From positions 1 through 35,772 of the forward strand of contig NZ_WBMR01000088.1 of the NCBI RefSeq assembly GCF_008923365.1: DNA of 35,772 bases, given 5' to 3'. Below are positions 7,400-15,290 of this stretch, piece after piece. The translations under genes were made by a program, and so were the position numbers. The stretch comes from Actinomadura montaniterrae (GTDB lineage Bacteria > Actinomycetota > Actinomycetes > Streptosporangiales > Streptosporangiaceae). Below the pieces are notes generated by a model, which saw nothing but the letters and a program-made list of their open reading frames with translations, was not told the DNA's origin and did not search any database. Position 1 is the first letter of the stretch. Every line of letters begins with the position of its first letter.

Positions 7400-8380
7400 T
7401 CAGCCGCGCACCGCGAGGACGAGCTTGCCGGTCGTGGCGCCCGACTCGATGCGCCGGTGCGCCTCCGCGGCCTGCTCCAGGGGCAGTTCCTCCACCTGCA
7501 GCCGCAGGTCGCCGGAGGCCGCGGCGGCCACGGCGCGGCGCAGCGCCCGGCCCGCGTCCGCCGGGAACGCCGCCGAGAACGCGGCGAGGTTGAACCCCGA
7601 CACGGACTTGTTGGTGAACCACAGCTCGTTCGCGGACACGCCCACGTCGTCCGCGCCGGACGCGTTGCCCATCACGATCATCCGGCCCATCGGGGCGAGG
7701 GCGTCGAGGCTGGTGCGGCGCGCCGGGCCGCCGACCATGTCCACCACGATGTCGAACCCGCGCCCGCCGGTGAGGTCCGCGACCCGGTCCGGCAGCTCGT
7801 CGCGGAGCACGACGTCGTCGTAGCCGAAGCCGCGCGCCGTCTCGATCTTCGCCGGGCCGCCGACGGTGCCGGCCACGCGGCCCGCGCCGAGCTGCCGGGC
7901 GGCCTGGCCGAGCTGGCTGCCGACGCCGCCGGCGGCGGCGTGTACGAGCACGGTCTCGCCCGGTTCGATGCGCGCCGCCCGGTCCAGGACGAGGAACGCG
8001 GTCGTGCTGTTGGACGGGATCGCGGCGGCGACGTCGAGGCCCAGGTCGAGGCCGTCCAGCGGCGCGACCAGGTCCGCGGACGTCACGACGACCTCGGCGT
8101 AGCCGCCGCTGTCGACGATCGTCAGCGCGGCGACGGGCTGTCCGGGACGCAGGCCCTCGACGTCGGGCCCGACCGCGCGGACGTGCCCGGACACCTCGAT
8201 CCCGGGGACGAACGGCAGCGGCACGTCCACGACGCCCCGCCGGTACAGCACCTCGGCGAAGTTGGCGCCCGCGTACGCGACGTCGATGGACACCTGCCCC
8301 GGTCCCGGCTCGGGGACCTTGATCTCGTCCACGCGCAGCACGTCGGCCTCGCCGAACGCGGGGATGGTGACGGCCTTCAT
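7400..8380 (-). CDS. NADPH:quinone oxidoreductase-like medium-chain reductase
   Basis: A 326-residue zinc-free medium-chain dehydrogenase/reductase. The N-terminal GroES-like part has FVPGIEVSGHVRAVG (57-71). The nucleotide-binding motif AAAGGVGSQLGQAA is at 148-161. No structural zinc cysteine cluster is visible. It should reduce quinones or enones with NADPH in the cytosol. The ATG at 8380 shares a base with the stop of the aldo/keto reductase gene (TGATG), so the two form an operon downstream of an MmyB-like regulator. This type of trio is common for electrophile response in actinomycetes; the inducer is not known. Confidence 0.85.
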   Translation of the reverse strand: MKAVTIPAFGEADVLRVDEIKVPEPGPGQVSIDVAYAGANFAEVLYRRGVVDVPLPFVPGIEVSGHVRAVGPDVEGLRPGQPVAALTIVDSGGYAEVVVTSADLVAPLDGLDLGLDVAAAIPSNSTTAFLVLDRAARIEPGETVLVHAAAGGVGSQLGQAARQLGAGRVAGTVGGPAKIETARGFGYDDVVLRDELPDRVADLTGGRGFDIVVDMVGGPARRTSLDALAPMGRMIVMGNASGADDVGVSANELWFTNKSVSGFNLAAFSAAFPADAGRALRRAVAAAASGDLRLQVEELPLEQAAEAHRRIESGATTGKLVLAVRG

Positions 8381-9417
8381 CAGTAACGCCCTCCAACGGC
8401 CGCGGGGACGGCGTCCAGCTCGGCCAGGTCGGTCTCGGTGAGGTCGAGGTCGGCGGCCCCGGCGTTGTCGCGCAGGTACCGCTGCTTCTTCGTACCCGGG
8501 ATCGGGATGACGTGCTCGCCCTGCGCGAGCGTCCAGGCGATGGCGACCTGCGCCGGGGTGGCGCCGTGCCGCTCGGCGACGGCCTTCACGACGTCGACGA
8601 TCCGCAGGTTGGCCTTCAGCGCCTCCTCCTGGAAGCGCGGGTTGGCGCCGCGGAAGTCGCCATCCTCGAAGTCGGCGGCGGTGACGGTCCCGGTGAGGAA
8701 CCCGCGGCCGAGCGGCGAGAACGGGACGAACGCCGCGCCGTTGGCGGCGCACCAGCCCACCACGTCGCCCGCATCGCCCGCGCCGGAGACCGCGCCGGAC
8801 ACCGTGCCGACGCCGTCGCCGGCGGCCTGCGTCCCCGGCTGCCCCAGCGCGTCGCGCGTCCACAGCGACAGCTCGGACTGGACCGCCGCGACCGGGTGGA
8901 TCGCGTGCGCCTCGGCGGCCTGCGCCACGCTGACCTCCGACAGGCCGAGCCGGCGCACCTTGCCCTCGGCGACCAGCTCCGCCATCGCGCCCCAGGTGTC
9001 GGCGAGCGGCACGTCCGGGTCGACGCGGTGCAGGTAGTAGAGGTCGATCACGTCGGTGTCCAGGCGGCGCAGGCTGTCCTCGGCGGACGCCTTGACGTGC
9101 TCCGGCCGCCCGTTCCGGACGATCTTCCGCGTGGCCAGCGACTCCACGACGAGGCCCGTCTTGGTGGCGAGCACCGCCTCGTCGCGGCGTCCGGCGAGGG
9201 CCCGCCCGACCAGCGTCTCGTTGTGGCCGTCGCCGTAGGGCTGCGCCGTGTCCAGGAACGTGACGCCCATGTCGAGCGCCTCCCGGATCAGCGCCACCGA
9301 CGCGTCGTCATCGCGCTCGGACTCGGTGTACGCCCAGCTCATGCCCATGCAGCCGAGGCCGACCGCGCCGACCGGCGTACCTGCGAAATCACGATTCCTC
9401 ACGGCCGTTCCCTTCAT
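8380..9417 (-). CDS. Aldo/keto reductase with a Gly/Ala-rich insertion
   Basis: A 345-residue aldo/keto reductase. The catalytic tetrad is complete: Asp56 and Tyr61 (LDTAQPYG), Lys86 (ATKTG), His130 (YYLH). It reduces aldehydes or ketones with NADPH. Between the ELSLWTRD strand and GWCAANGAAF there is a low-complexity stretch (about residues 190-217) rich in Gly, Ala and Val that close relatives usually lack; it may be a surface loop. The ATG at 9417 follows GAAGGA; a GTG at 9402, after GAAGGG, is an alternative. It is coupled to the quinone oxidoreductase gene downstream and follows the MmyB-like regulator. Confidence 0.86.
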   Translation of the reverse strand: MKGTAVRNRDFAGTPVGAVGLGCMGMSWAYTESERDDDASVALIREALDMGVTFLDTAQPYGDGHNETLVGRALAGRRDEAVLATKTGLVVESLATRKIVRNGRPEHVKASAEDSLRRLDTDVIDLYYLHRVDPDVPLADTWGAMAELVAEGKVRRLGLSEVSVAQAAEAHAIHPVAAVQSELSLWTRDALGQPGTQAAGDGVGTVSGAVSGAGDAGDVVGWCAANGAAFVPFSPLGRGFLTGTVTAADFEDGDFRGANPRFQEEALKANLRIVDVVKAVAERHGATPAQVAIAWTLAQGEHVIPIPGTKKQRYLRDNAGAADLDLTETDLAELDAVPAAVGGRY

Positions 9418-9435
9418 CCGGTTCCTTCGGGAACG
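9406..9435. promoter_or_regulatory. Inverted repeat at the aldo/keto reductase start
   Basis: CGTTCCC (9406-9412) and GGGAACG (9429-9435) are perfect 7-bp arms. The outer part also forms a small GTTCC-TTCG-GGAAC hairpin at 9421-9434. The arms straddle the ATG at 9417 and its ribosome-binding site, so the element could act as an operator or an RNA structure limiting translation. No function is proven. Confidence 0.4.
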
Positions 9436-9456
9436 ATCGTGCCGGACCGCCGGAGG

Positions 9457-9488
9457 GGCAGACAGACTCCGCTCATCCTGGGTCTGCC
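9457..9488. promoter_or_regulatory. Candidate MmyB-like regulator box upstream of the reductase operon
   Basis: GGCAGAC (9457-9463) and GTCTGCC (9482-9488) are perfect 7-bp arms around 18 bases, with an extra GACAGAC direct repeat. On the reductase strand it reads GGCAGACCCAGGATGAGC followed by GTCTGTCTGCC. It lies in the 95-bp gap between the regulator gene and the reductase it probably controls. Assignment is by position. Confidence 0.45.
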
Positions 9489-9512
9489 ACCACCACCCTC
9501 GCGGGGCGCGGA

Positions 9513-10373
9513 TCAGCTCGCCGCGGCCAGCCCGCGCCGCGCCATCAGCCGCTCCAGGCGCTCCAGAGTGCCGGTGCCGGGACGCGGGTTCTGCAGCACG
9601 AGGTGGGTGCCGGGACGGTCGGCGAGCGGCAGCAGCGTCCCCTCGAAGACCATCTCGCCGGCCTCGGGATGCCGGACGCCCTTCACCGCCTGGATGGCCG
9701 AGCTGACCTCGTGCCGGGGCCACAGCTCGGCGAACTCCGGGCTGGCCGCGATCATGTCGTCGGCGATCCGGCCGAACTCCGGGTCGTCGGGGTACCGGGC
9801 CGCGTCCGCGCGGAAGCGGGCGACGACGTCCGGCGCCGCCGCGGCCCACTCCATGTGCATCTCGCGGTAGCGGGCGTTGGTGAAGAACGACACCAGGCAG
9901 TTGTGGTCGGTGTCGCCGAACCCGAACACCGCGCGGGCCGCGTCGTTGATCGCGACGAAGTTCCAGTGCCGGTCCCGGACGTAGGCGGGCCGCGGCGACC
10001 ACGCGTCCAGCACCCGCTGCAGCTCCGGCGTGATCGGGACGGCGGGACCCGCCTCGCGCCGCGGCGGGTTCAGCCCCGCCAGCAGGTACAGGTGCTCGCG
10101 CTCGGCGGCGTCGAGCCGGAGCGCGCGGGCGATGGCGTCCAGCACCTCGCCGGACACCTTGATGTCGCGTCCCTGCTCCAGCCACGTGTACCAGGACACG
10201 CCGACGCCGGCGAGCACGGCGACCTCCTCGCGCCGCAGGCCCGGCGTCCGGCGCCGGCCCGCGTCCGGCATGCCGACGTCGGCGGGCGTGAGCCGGGCGC
10301 GGCGGGTGCGCAGGAAGTCGCGCATCTCCTCGCGGCGGCGGTCGGGGGCGGAGGCGGGGGTCGTCCTGGCCAT
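9513..10373 (-). CDS. XRE-family regulator with MmyB-like ligand domain
   Basis: A 286-residue regulator. The helix-turn-helix spans about residues 45-72 (GLRREEVAVLAGVGVSWYTWLEQG), and the rest is an MmyB-like PAS-type ligand-binding domain (motifs WSPRPAYVRDRHWNFVAINDAA and VFGFGDTDHN). In actinomycetes such proteins commonly stand next to an oxidoreductase gene that they control; here the aldo/keto reductase and quinone oxidoreductase follow in the same direction. The ATG at 10373 lacks a good ribosome-binding site, and an ATATCGT element just upstream (10380s) suggests a short or absent leader. The divergent gene is the Met/His-rich membrane protein. Confidence 0.87.
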   Translation of the reverse strand: MARTTPASAPDRRREEMRDFLRTRRARLTPADVGMPDAGRRRTPGLRREEVAVLAGVGVSWYTWLEQGRDIKVSGEVLDAIARALRLDAAEREHLYLLAGLNPPRREAGPAVPITPELQRVLDAWSPRPAYVRDRHWNFVAINDAARAVFGFGDTDHNCLVSFFTNARYREMHMEWAAAAPDVVARFRADAARYPDDPEFGRIADDMIAASPEFAELWPRHEVSSAIQAVKGVRHPEAGEMVFEGTLLPLADRPGTHLVLQNPRPGTGTLERLERLMARRGLAAAS

Positions 10374-10442
10374 GCCGCCCACGATATCCGGCGGCGGGGT
10401 CGTGATCGCCGGGGGCGGCGGCGGGTGCCCGAGACCCGGCTC

Positions 10443-10448
10443 TAGGCT
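10443..10448 (+). promoter_or_regulatory. Probable -10 element of the leaderless membrane-protein gene
   Basis: TAGGCT ends six bases before the GTG at 10455, so transcription would begin at or next to the start codon. No ribosome-binding site precedes the GTG. No convincing -35 hexamer is visible. Confidence 0.45.
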
Positions 10449-10454
10449 GGCCAC

Positions 10455-11039
10455 GTGATCGGCTCGGGGACGGCGGCACGCTGGGCGCGCGGCGGCTTCC
10501 TCGCCGCCGCCTGCGCGCTGCTCTCGCTCGCCGGCCACGTCATGGGCGGCGCCTGCTGCCTGCCGCCGCTCCCGGCGATCCTCGCCGCGGGCGGGGTGGT
10601 GGGCGCGCTGTGCGTCGGGCTCGCCGGGCGGATGATGTCGTTCCGGCGGATCCTGGCCGTCATCGGATGGGCGCAGGTCGCCTTCCACCTCGCGTTCACC
10701 GTGTCCGCGTCGTCCCCCGCCCACCACATGGCGCCCGGCGCGGAGCCGATGGCGGGGCCCGGTCTCGCGATGGGCCCGCCGATGCTGGCGGGCCACGCGG
10801 CCGCCGCCCTCGCGGCCTCGGTCCTGCTCGCGTACGCCGAGCGGGCCCTGTGGTGGCTGTACGGGGCGGTCTTCGCGGTCGTCCTCGCCCGGCTGATCGT
10901 CCGGGCGCCCGCCGCGGCGCACCGTCCGCCGTGGCCGGTGGTGGTCGCGGACGACCCCGCGCCGCGCCGCGGCGTCCTGCTCGCCCGCGCCGTCCGGCGC
11001 CGCGGGCCTCCCCCGGTGGTCCTGCACGCCGCCGCCTGA
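10455..11039 (+). CDS. Met/His-rich integral membrane protein, unknown function
   Basis: A 194-residue protein with about five hydrophobic segments (roughly 13-29, 38-58, 65-85, 112-128, 131-149) and a basic, proline-rich tail. A Cys pair (C34, C35) follows segment 1. The loop between segments 3 and 4 (86-114) carries H90, H91, M92, M99, M106, M110 and H114, a composition seen in metal-handling proteins. I do not recognise a named family. The GTG at 10455 lies six bases after TAGGCT (10443-10448), as in leaderless actinomycete genes. It precedes a siderophore-class ABC importer by 73 bases, but a hairpin over its stop may separate them. Confidence 0.7.
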   Translation: MIGSGTAARWARGGFLAAACALLSLAGHVMGGACCLPPLPAILAAGGVVGALCVGLAGRMMSFRRILAVIGWAQVAFHLAFTVSASSPAHHMAPGAEPMAGPGLAMGPPMLAGHAAAALAASVLLAYAERALWWLYGAVFAVVLARLIVRAPAAAHRPPWPVVVADDPAPRRGVLLARAVRRRGPPPVVLHAAA

Positions 11040-11059
11040 CCGCGCCGTACTGCGCGGTC
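11038..11059 (+). terminator. Hairpin overlapping the membrane-protein stop codon
   Basis: GACCGCGC (11038-11045) and GCGCGGTC (11052-11059) form a perfect 8-bp stem with a 6-base loop. It could end the upstream transcript or attenuate read-through into the ABC transporter operon. There is no T-tract. Confidence 0.5.
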
Positions 11060-11112
11060 GGTCCGGCGTGCCTTCGCCATGCCCTGATGACCACCGGAAA
11101 CAAGGAACTCCC

Positions 11113-12195
11113 ATGTTCGAAGGCAAGCCGTCCCGGCGTGCCGCGCTGTGCGCGCTGGCCGCCGGGGCGCTCCTGGGCGCCGCCGCGTGCTCGGGCTCCC
11201 CCGCCGGCGAGGCGTCCGACGTCCCGACCGGCGCCCCCGGCAAGACCACCTACCCCCTGACCATCCGCAACTGCGGGCAGAAGGTGACGTTCACCGGGCC
11301 GCCGCGGCGCGTGCTGATCCTGAACGGGACGTCGGTGGCCGAGTCGGAGAGCTTCGTGCTGCTCGGGCTGCAGGGCCACGTCCTCGCGAACGCCCAGTCG
11401 TACGGGGTGTCGGATGACCCGTCGATGGTCGCGGCCGTAAAGGCGCTGCCGACCGGCGGGCTCACCATGAACCGGAACTTCGAGGTGCCCGCCGAGCAGG
11501 TCCTCGCCGCCAGGCCCGATCTCGTGATCTCCACGTGGTCGGGCGGGTTCGACGCCAAGCGCGGCCTTGCGACCCGCGAGCAACTCGCCGCCGCTGGGAT
11601 CAACACCCTGGTCAACCCGGTGAACTGCGCTTACGGCAAGCCGAGCGCGTCGGCCGCCGAGAAGCGCGCGTACGAGCGGATCTCGATCGCGTCGTCGTAC
11701 GACTTCCTCGCCCTGCTCGGCCGGGTCTTCGACGTCCAGCGGAAGGCCGCGGACGTGTCGGCGGCCCTGCGGCGGCGCGTCGACGCGGTCCGGGCCCGGG
11801 TCGCCGGCAAGCCGGCGCGGAAGGTGCTGATCGTCTATCCCGGCATGTCGATGATGAACGCCGCCGGGCTGCCCGCCGTCATGACGGGGCGCATCACCGA
11901 CGAGGTGATCAGGGCGGCCGGCGGCGTCAACGCGTTCGCCGGGCGGTCGCGCGACGTCACCGCCACGCTCACGAAAGAGCAGCTGGCCATGGCGCAGGTC
12001 GACGTCCTCGCCGTGGGCGCCTTCACCCCGTCCGAGGACCCGGCCGCGGAGGCGCGCAAGCTGTTCGCCGAGTACCCGCAGTGGCAGGCGTCCAAGACCG
12101 GTTCGTACGCGACCGTCGCGGACGGCGCGTTCCTCGGACCGCTCAACGCCTGGGCGGTCGAGAAGCTCGCGAAGGCGGTGCACGGCAATGGCTGA
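11113..12195 (+). CDS. Lipoprotein substrate-binding component of a siderophore/heme/B12-class ABC importer
   Basis: A 360-residue periplasmic-binding-protein-like lipoprotein. A basic N-terminus and hydrophobic segment end in the lipobox LGAAAC with Cys26, followed by a Ser/Pro/Gly-rich linker. The mature part has the two-lobed class III binding fold (motifs RVLILNGTSVAE, AARPDLVISTW, LLGRVFDVQ, and a late VEKLAKAVHG). It should capture a metal chelate outside the membrane and dock to the permease encoded next. The ATG at 11113 follows AAGGAAC. The stop overlaps the permease start by eight bases. Iron-siderophore, heme and cobalamin cannot be told apart from sequence; no IdeR box or cobalamin riboswitch was found upstream. 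Confidence 0.87.
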   Translation: MFEGKPSRRAALCALAAGALLGAAACSGSPAGEASDVPTGAPGKTTYPLTIRNCGQKVTFTGPPRRVLILNGTSVAESESFVLLGLQGHVLANAQSYGVSDDPSMVAAVKALPTGGLTMNRNFEVPAEQVLAARPDLVISTWSGGFDAKRGLATREQLAAAGINTLVNPVNCAYGKPSASAAEKRAYERISIASSYDFLALLGRVFDVQRKAADVSAALRRRVDAVRARVAGKPARKVLIVYPGMSMMNAAGLPAVMTGRITDEVIRAAGGVNAFAGRSRDVTATLTKEQLAMAQVDVLAVGAFTPSEDPAAEARKLFAEYPQWQASKTGSYATVADGAFLGPLNAWAVEKLAKAVHGNG

Positions 12196-13264
12196 GCGCA
12201 GCGCGATCGCCGAGCGCCCGGTGCGGCGGCGCGGCCCGCACCTGGTGCCGGGCCGGATGGTCGCCGTCCTGCTCGCCGGGCTCGCCGCCGCGTTCGCCGC
12301 CGTCGCGGTCGCGGGCATCACCATCGGCTCGGTCGACCTGCCGCCCGGCGCGGTCTGGCGCGTCGTCGCCTCCCACCTCACCGGCGCGGCGTCCCCGGAC
12401 CCGCTGCGCGACCAGGTGATCTGGGAGATCCGCACGCCCCGCGTGCTGGTCGCGGCCCTCGTCGGCGCGGGGCTGAGCGTCGCCGGCGTGGCGTTGCAGG
12501 CGCTCGTCCGCAACCCGCTCGCCGACCCGTACGTCCTCGGCGTCTCGGCGGGGGCGTCGCTGGGCGCGGTGCTGGTCGTCTCGTTCGGCGCGACGGCGTT
12601 CGGCGGGCTCGGCGTGACCGGCGCGGCGTTCGCGACCGCGGCGCTCAGCGTCCTGGCCGTCTACGCGCTCGCGCAGCGCGGCGGGCGGCTGCTGGACTCT
12701 CGGCTCGTGCTGGCCGGGGTCGCCGTCGGGTACCTGTGCTCGGCCGCGACGAGCTTCGTGCAGCTGCGGCTCGACCCGTCGGAGCTGCAGGGCCTGATGT
12801 TCTGGCTGATGGGCAGCGTCGCGGGCGCGACCTGGTCCGACCTCGGCGTGCCCGCCGCCGTCATCGCGGCGTGCACGCTGTTCCTGCTGCTCCAGGGCCG
12901 GAGCATGAACGCGCTGCTGGCCGGGGACGACGCGGCCGCCGGGCTCGGCGCGTCCGTGCCGGCGCTGCGGATCGCGCTGCTGGTCGTCGCGTCGCTGCTG
13001 ACGGCGACGTCGGTCGGCGTGGTCGGCGGGATCGGGTTCGTCGGGCTGATGGTGCCGCACGCCGCCCGCTTCCTCGTCGGCGCCGACCACCGCCGGGTGC
13101 TGCCGGTCGCGGCGCTCGGCGGCGCGGTGTTCCTCGTCGCGGTCGACATCGCGGCGCGCACCGCCGACCGGCCGAACGAGCTGCCGATCGGCATCTTCAC
13201 CACCGGTCTCGGCGTGCCGTTCTTCCTGTGGCTGCTGCGGCGGCGTGCGGGAGGCGCGGGCTGA
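12188..13264 (+). CDS. FecCD/BtuC-family ABC transporter permease
   Basis: A 358-residue polytopic membrane protein with about ten hydrophobic segments. The family signatures ALVRNPLADPYVLGVSAGAS (about 105-124) and GGIGFVGLMVPHAAR (280-294) are clear; the latter precedes the coupling region that contacts the ATPase. A single permease gene implies a homodimeric channel, as in BtuC. It overlaps the binding-protein gene by eight bases and the ATPase gene by one (TGATG), so all three are coupled. Confidence 0.92.
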   Translation: MAERSAIAERPVRRRGPHLVPGRMVAVLLAGLAAAFAAVAVAGITIGSVDLPPGAVWRVVASHLTGAASPDPLRDQVIWEIRTPRVLVAALVGAGLSVAGVALQALVRNPLADPYVLGVSAGASLGAVLVVSFGATAFGGLGVTGAAFATAALSVLAVYALAQRGGRLLDSRLVLAGVAVGYLCSAATSFVQLRLDPSELQGLMFWLMGSVAGATWSDLGVPAAVIAACTLFLLLQGRSMNALLAGDDAAAGLGASVPALRIALLVVASLLTATSVGVVGGIGFVGLMVPHAARFLVGADHRRVLPVAALGGAVFLVAVDIAARTADRPNELPIGIFTTGLGVPFFLWLLRRRAGGAG

Positions 13265-14037
13265 TGCGGCTGGACATCGCGGGCGTCACCGCCGAGATCG
13301 ACGGCACCGCGATCGTGTCGGACGTGGACCTGGTCGCCGAGCCCGGCGCGTTCGTCGGGCTCATCGGCCCGAACGGCAGCGGCAAGTCGACGCTGCTGCG
13401 CACCGTGTACCGGTCGTTGCGGCCGTCCGCCGGGGTCGTGTCGCTGGACGGCGACGACCTGTGGCGGATGCGGGCGCGGCGGGCGGCGCTGCGGCGGGCG
13501 GTCGTCACCCAGCACGGCGACCTGGGCGGCGAGTTCTCCGTCGCCGAGGTCGTCGCGATGGGACGGTCGCCGCACAAGGGCGTCCTCGAACGCGAGAACG
13601 CCGCGGACCGCGCCGTCGTGGCGAACGCGCTGGAGCGGGTCGGGCTGGCGCACGCGTCCGGCCGGCTGTTCTCCACCCTGTCGGGCGGGGAGAGGCAGCG
13701 CGCGCTGGTGGCGCGGGCCCTCGCGCAGGAAGCGCCGCTGCTGATCCTCGACGAGCCGACCAACCACCTGGACGTGCGCGCGCAGCTCGGCCTGCTCGAC
13801 CTGGTCCGGTCGCTCGGGCTGACGGTGCTGGCCGCGCTGCACGACCTCGACCACGCGGCCGCCTACTGCGACCGGGTGGTCGTGCTGCAGGACGGGCGCG
13901 TCCGGGCGTCCGGGCCGCCGCTGGAGGTGCTGACGCCGGAGTTCGTCGCGGACGTGTTCGGCGTGCGGGCCCACATCGGCGCGCATCCGATCACCGGCCG
14001 CCCGCACATCGCCGTCGCCTCGGCGGAGCCGTGGTGA
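13264..14037 (+). CDS. ABC transporter ATPase of the siderophore/heme/B12-class importer
   Basis: A 257-residue nucleotide-binding subunit. The Walker A GPNGSGKS is at 35-42, Q-loop Gln83, signature LSGGERQ at 139-145 and Walker B LLILDEP at 159-165, followed by the D-loop NHLD and an H-loop histidine near 194. It matches the FepC/BtuD group. It is the last gene of the importer operon; 34 bases later lies the stop of a convergent CoA-transferase gene, with a long hairpin between them. Confidence 0.93.
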   Translation: MRLDIAGVTAEIDGTAIVSDVDLVAEPGAFVGLIGPNGSGKSTLLRTVYRSLRPSAGVVSLDGDDLWRMRARRAALRRAVVTQHGDLGGEFSVAEVVAMGRSPHKGVLERENAADRAVVANALERVGLAHASGRLFSTLSGGERQRALVARALAQEAPLLILDEPTNHLDVRAQLGLLDLVRSLGLTVLAALHDLDHAAAYCDRVVVLQDGRVRASGPPLEVLTPEFVADVFGVRAHIGAHPITGRPHIAVASAEPW

Positions 14038-14056
14038 TCCGCGGAGGGAGGTGATG

Positions 14057-14115
14057 CCGGGACCGTGCGGCTCAGGTGGCCGGCGGCGCCGCCGCGTGCA
14101 GCCGCACGGTCCCGG
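14057..14115. terminator. Long nested hairpin between convergent operons
   Basis: Arms 14057-14072 and 14100-14115 are a perfect 16-bp inverted repeat (CCGGGACCGTGCGGCT and its complement). The 27-base loop holds a second perfect 14-bp palindrome (14081-14094, CGGCGGCGCCGCCG). One arm lies downstream of the ATPase gene and touches the stop of the CoA-transferase gene; the other is inside the last 15 codons of that gene. It is probably a bidirectional terminator; from the minus strand it includes coding sequence. Confidence 0.62.
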
Positions 14116-15283
14116 ACTCGCTCAGCCGCCCGATCGCCGCGCCGTCACGGCCCAGCTCGCGCAGCACGGCCTCGGTGTGCTCGCCGAGCGCCGGGACCGG
14201 GTCCATCCGCGCCTCGGCGTCGGCGAACGTGACCGGCGGGCGGATCGCCCGGATCGTCCCGACCGGGGAGCCGACCTCGCGCCAGCGGTCGCGCTCGGCG
14301 AGCTGCGGGTGCGCGATCAGCCCGCGGGTGTCGTTCAGCGACGCGTTCGCGACGCCCGCCTCGTCCAGCCGCCGCAGCAGCTCCTCGCGGCCCATCGCCG
14401 ACGTGACACCGGAGACGATCGCGTCCACCTTCTCGCGGTTGCGGACCCGCGCCTGGTTCGTCGCGTACTCGGGATCGGTGACGAGGTCGGGACGGTCCAG
14501 GACGCCGTTCGCCAGCGCCGCCCAGCCGCGGTCGTTCTGCACGCCGATGACGACGTCGACCCCGTCGGCGGTCGGGTAGGCGTCGTACGGGGAGATCACC
14601 GGGTGGCTCAGCCGCGTCCGCGGCGGCACCGAACCGGTGTAGAGGGTCGTGTACATCGCCTGGCTCATCCACTCGGCGACGGCGTCGAACATCGTGACCT
14701 CGATCGCCGCGCCCTCGCCGGTGGTGCCGCGCCGGACGAGCGCCGCGAGCGTCCCGGAGAAGGCGTACATCCCGGCGGCGATGTCGGCCAGCGGGGAGCC
14801 CGCCTTCACCGGCGTCTCCGGGGTGCCGGTGACCGAGATCAGCCCCGCCTCGGCCTGGACGAGCATGTCGTAGGCGCGCTTGTCGCGGTACGGGCCGCGC
14901 GTCCCGTATCCGGACATGTCGACGACGATCAGCCGGGGGTCACGGGCCCGCAGCTCCTCCGCGCCGAAGCCGAGGCGGGCGGCGGCGCCGGGCGCGAGGT
15001 TCTGCAGGAACACGTCCGCGCCCGCGACCAGCTCGGCGAGGATCGCGCGCCCCTCGTCCTGCTTGAGGTCGAGCGCGACCGACTCCTTCGACCGGTTCAG
15101 CCAGGCGAAGTGGGTGCCGAGCCCGCCGCGCACGTTCGCGTCGTAGGCGCGGGCGAAGTCGCCGCCGTCCACGCGCTCGACCTTGATGACGCGGGCGCCG
15201 AGGTCGGCGAGCTGCCGGGTGGCGAACGGCGCCGCCACCGCCTGCTCCAATGCGACGACGGTGATGCCTTCGAGGGGGAGCAT
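14072..15283 (-). CDS. Class III (CaiB/BaiF/FRC) CoA-transferase
   Basis: A 403-residue family III CoA-transferase. The N-terminal EGITVVALEQAVAAPFATRQLADLGARVIKVE (Rossmann part) and Asp167 in SPLADIAAGMYA match the catalytic aspartate (169 in formyl-CoA transferase) that forms an acyl anhydride. It would move CoA between short dicarboxylic or related acids. The ATG at 15283 is seven bases after the stop of the acyl-CoA dehydrogenase gene, so they form an operon with the crotonase gene. The substrate cannot be read from the sequence. The last codons overlap a long hairpin. Confidence 0.88.
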   Translation of the reverse strand: MLPLEGITVVALEQAVAAPFATRQLADLGARVIKVERVDGGDFARAYDANVRGGLGTHFAWLNRSKESVALDLKQDEGRAILAELVAGADVFLQNLAPGAAARLGFGAEELRARDPRLIVVDMSGYGTRGPYRDKRAYDMLVQAEAGLISVTGTPETPVKAGSPLADIAAGMYAFSGTLAALVRRGTTGEGAAIEVTMFDAVAEWMSQAMYTTLYTGSVPPRTRLSHPVISPYDAYPTADGVDVVIGVQNDRGWAALANGVLDRPDLVTDPEYATNQARVRNREKVDAIVSGVTSAMGREELLRRLDEAGVANASLNDTRGLIAHPQLAERDRWREVGSPVGTIRAIRPPVTFADAEARMDPVPALGEHTEAVLRELGRDGAAIGRLSESGTVRLHAAAPPAT

Positions 15284-15290
15284 CTGCGCC

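Noticed and set aside
11040..11112. IdeR box or cobalamin riboswitch before the ABC importer
   Set aside because: Neither an IdeR-type palindrome nor the conserved cobalamin riboswitch core could be found; the region is short and holds only a hairpin.
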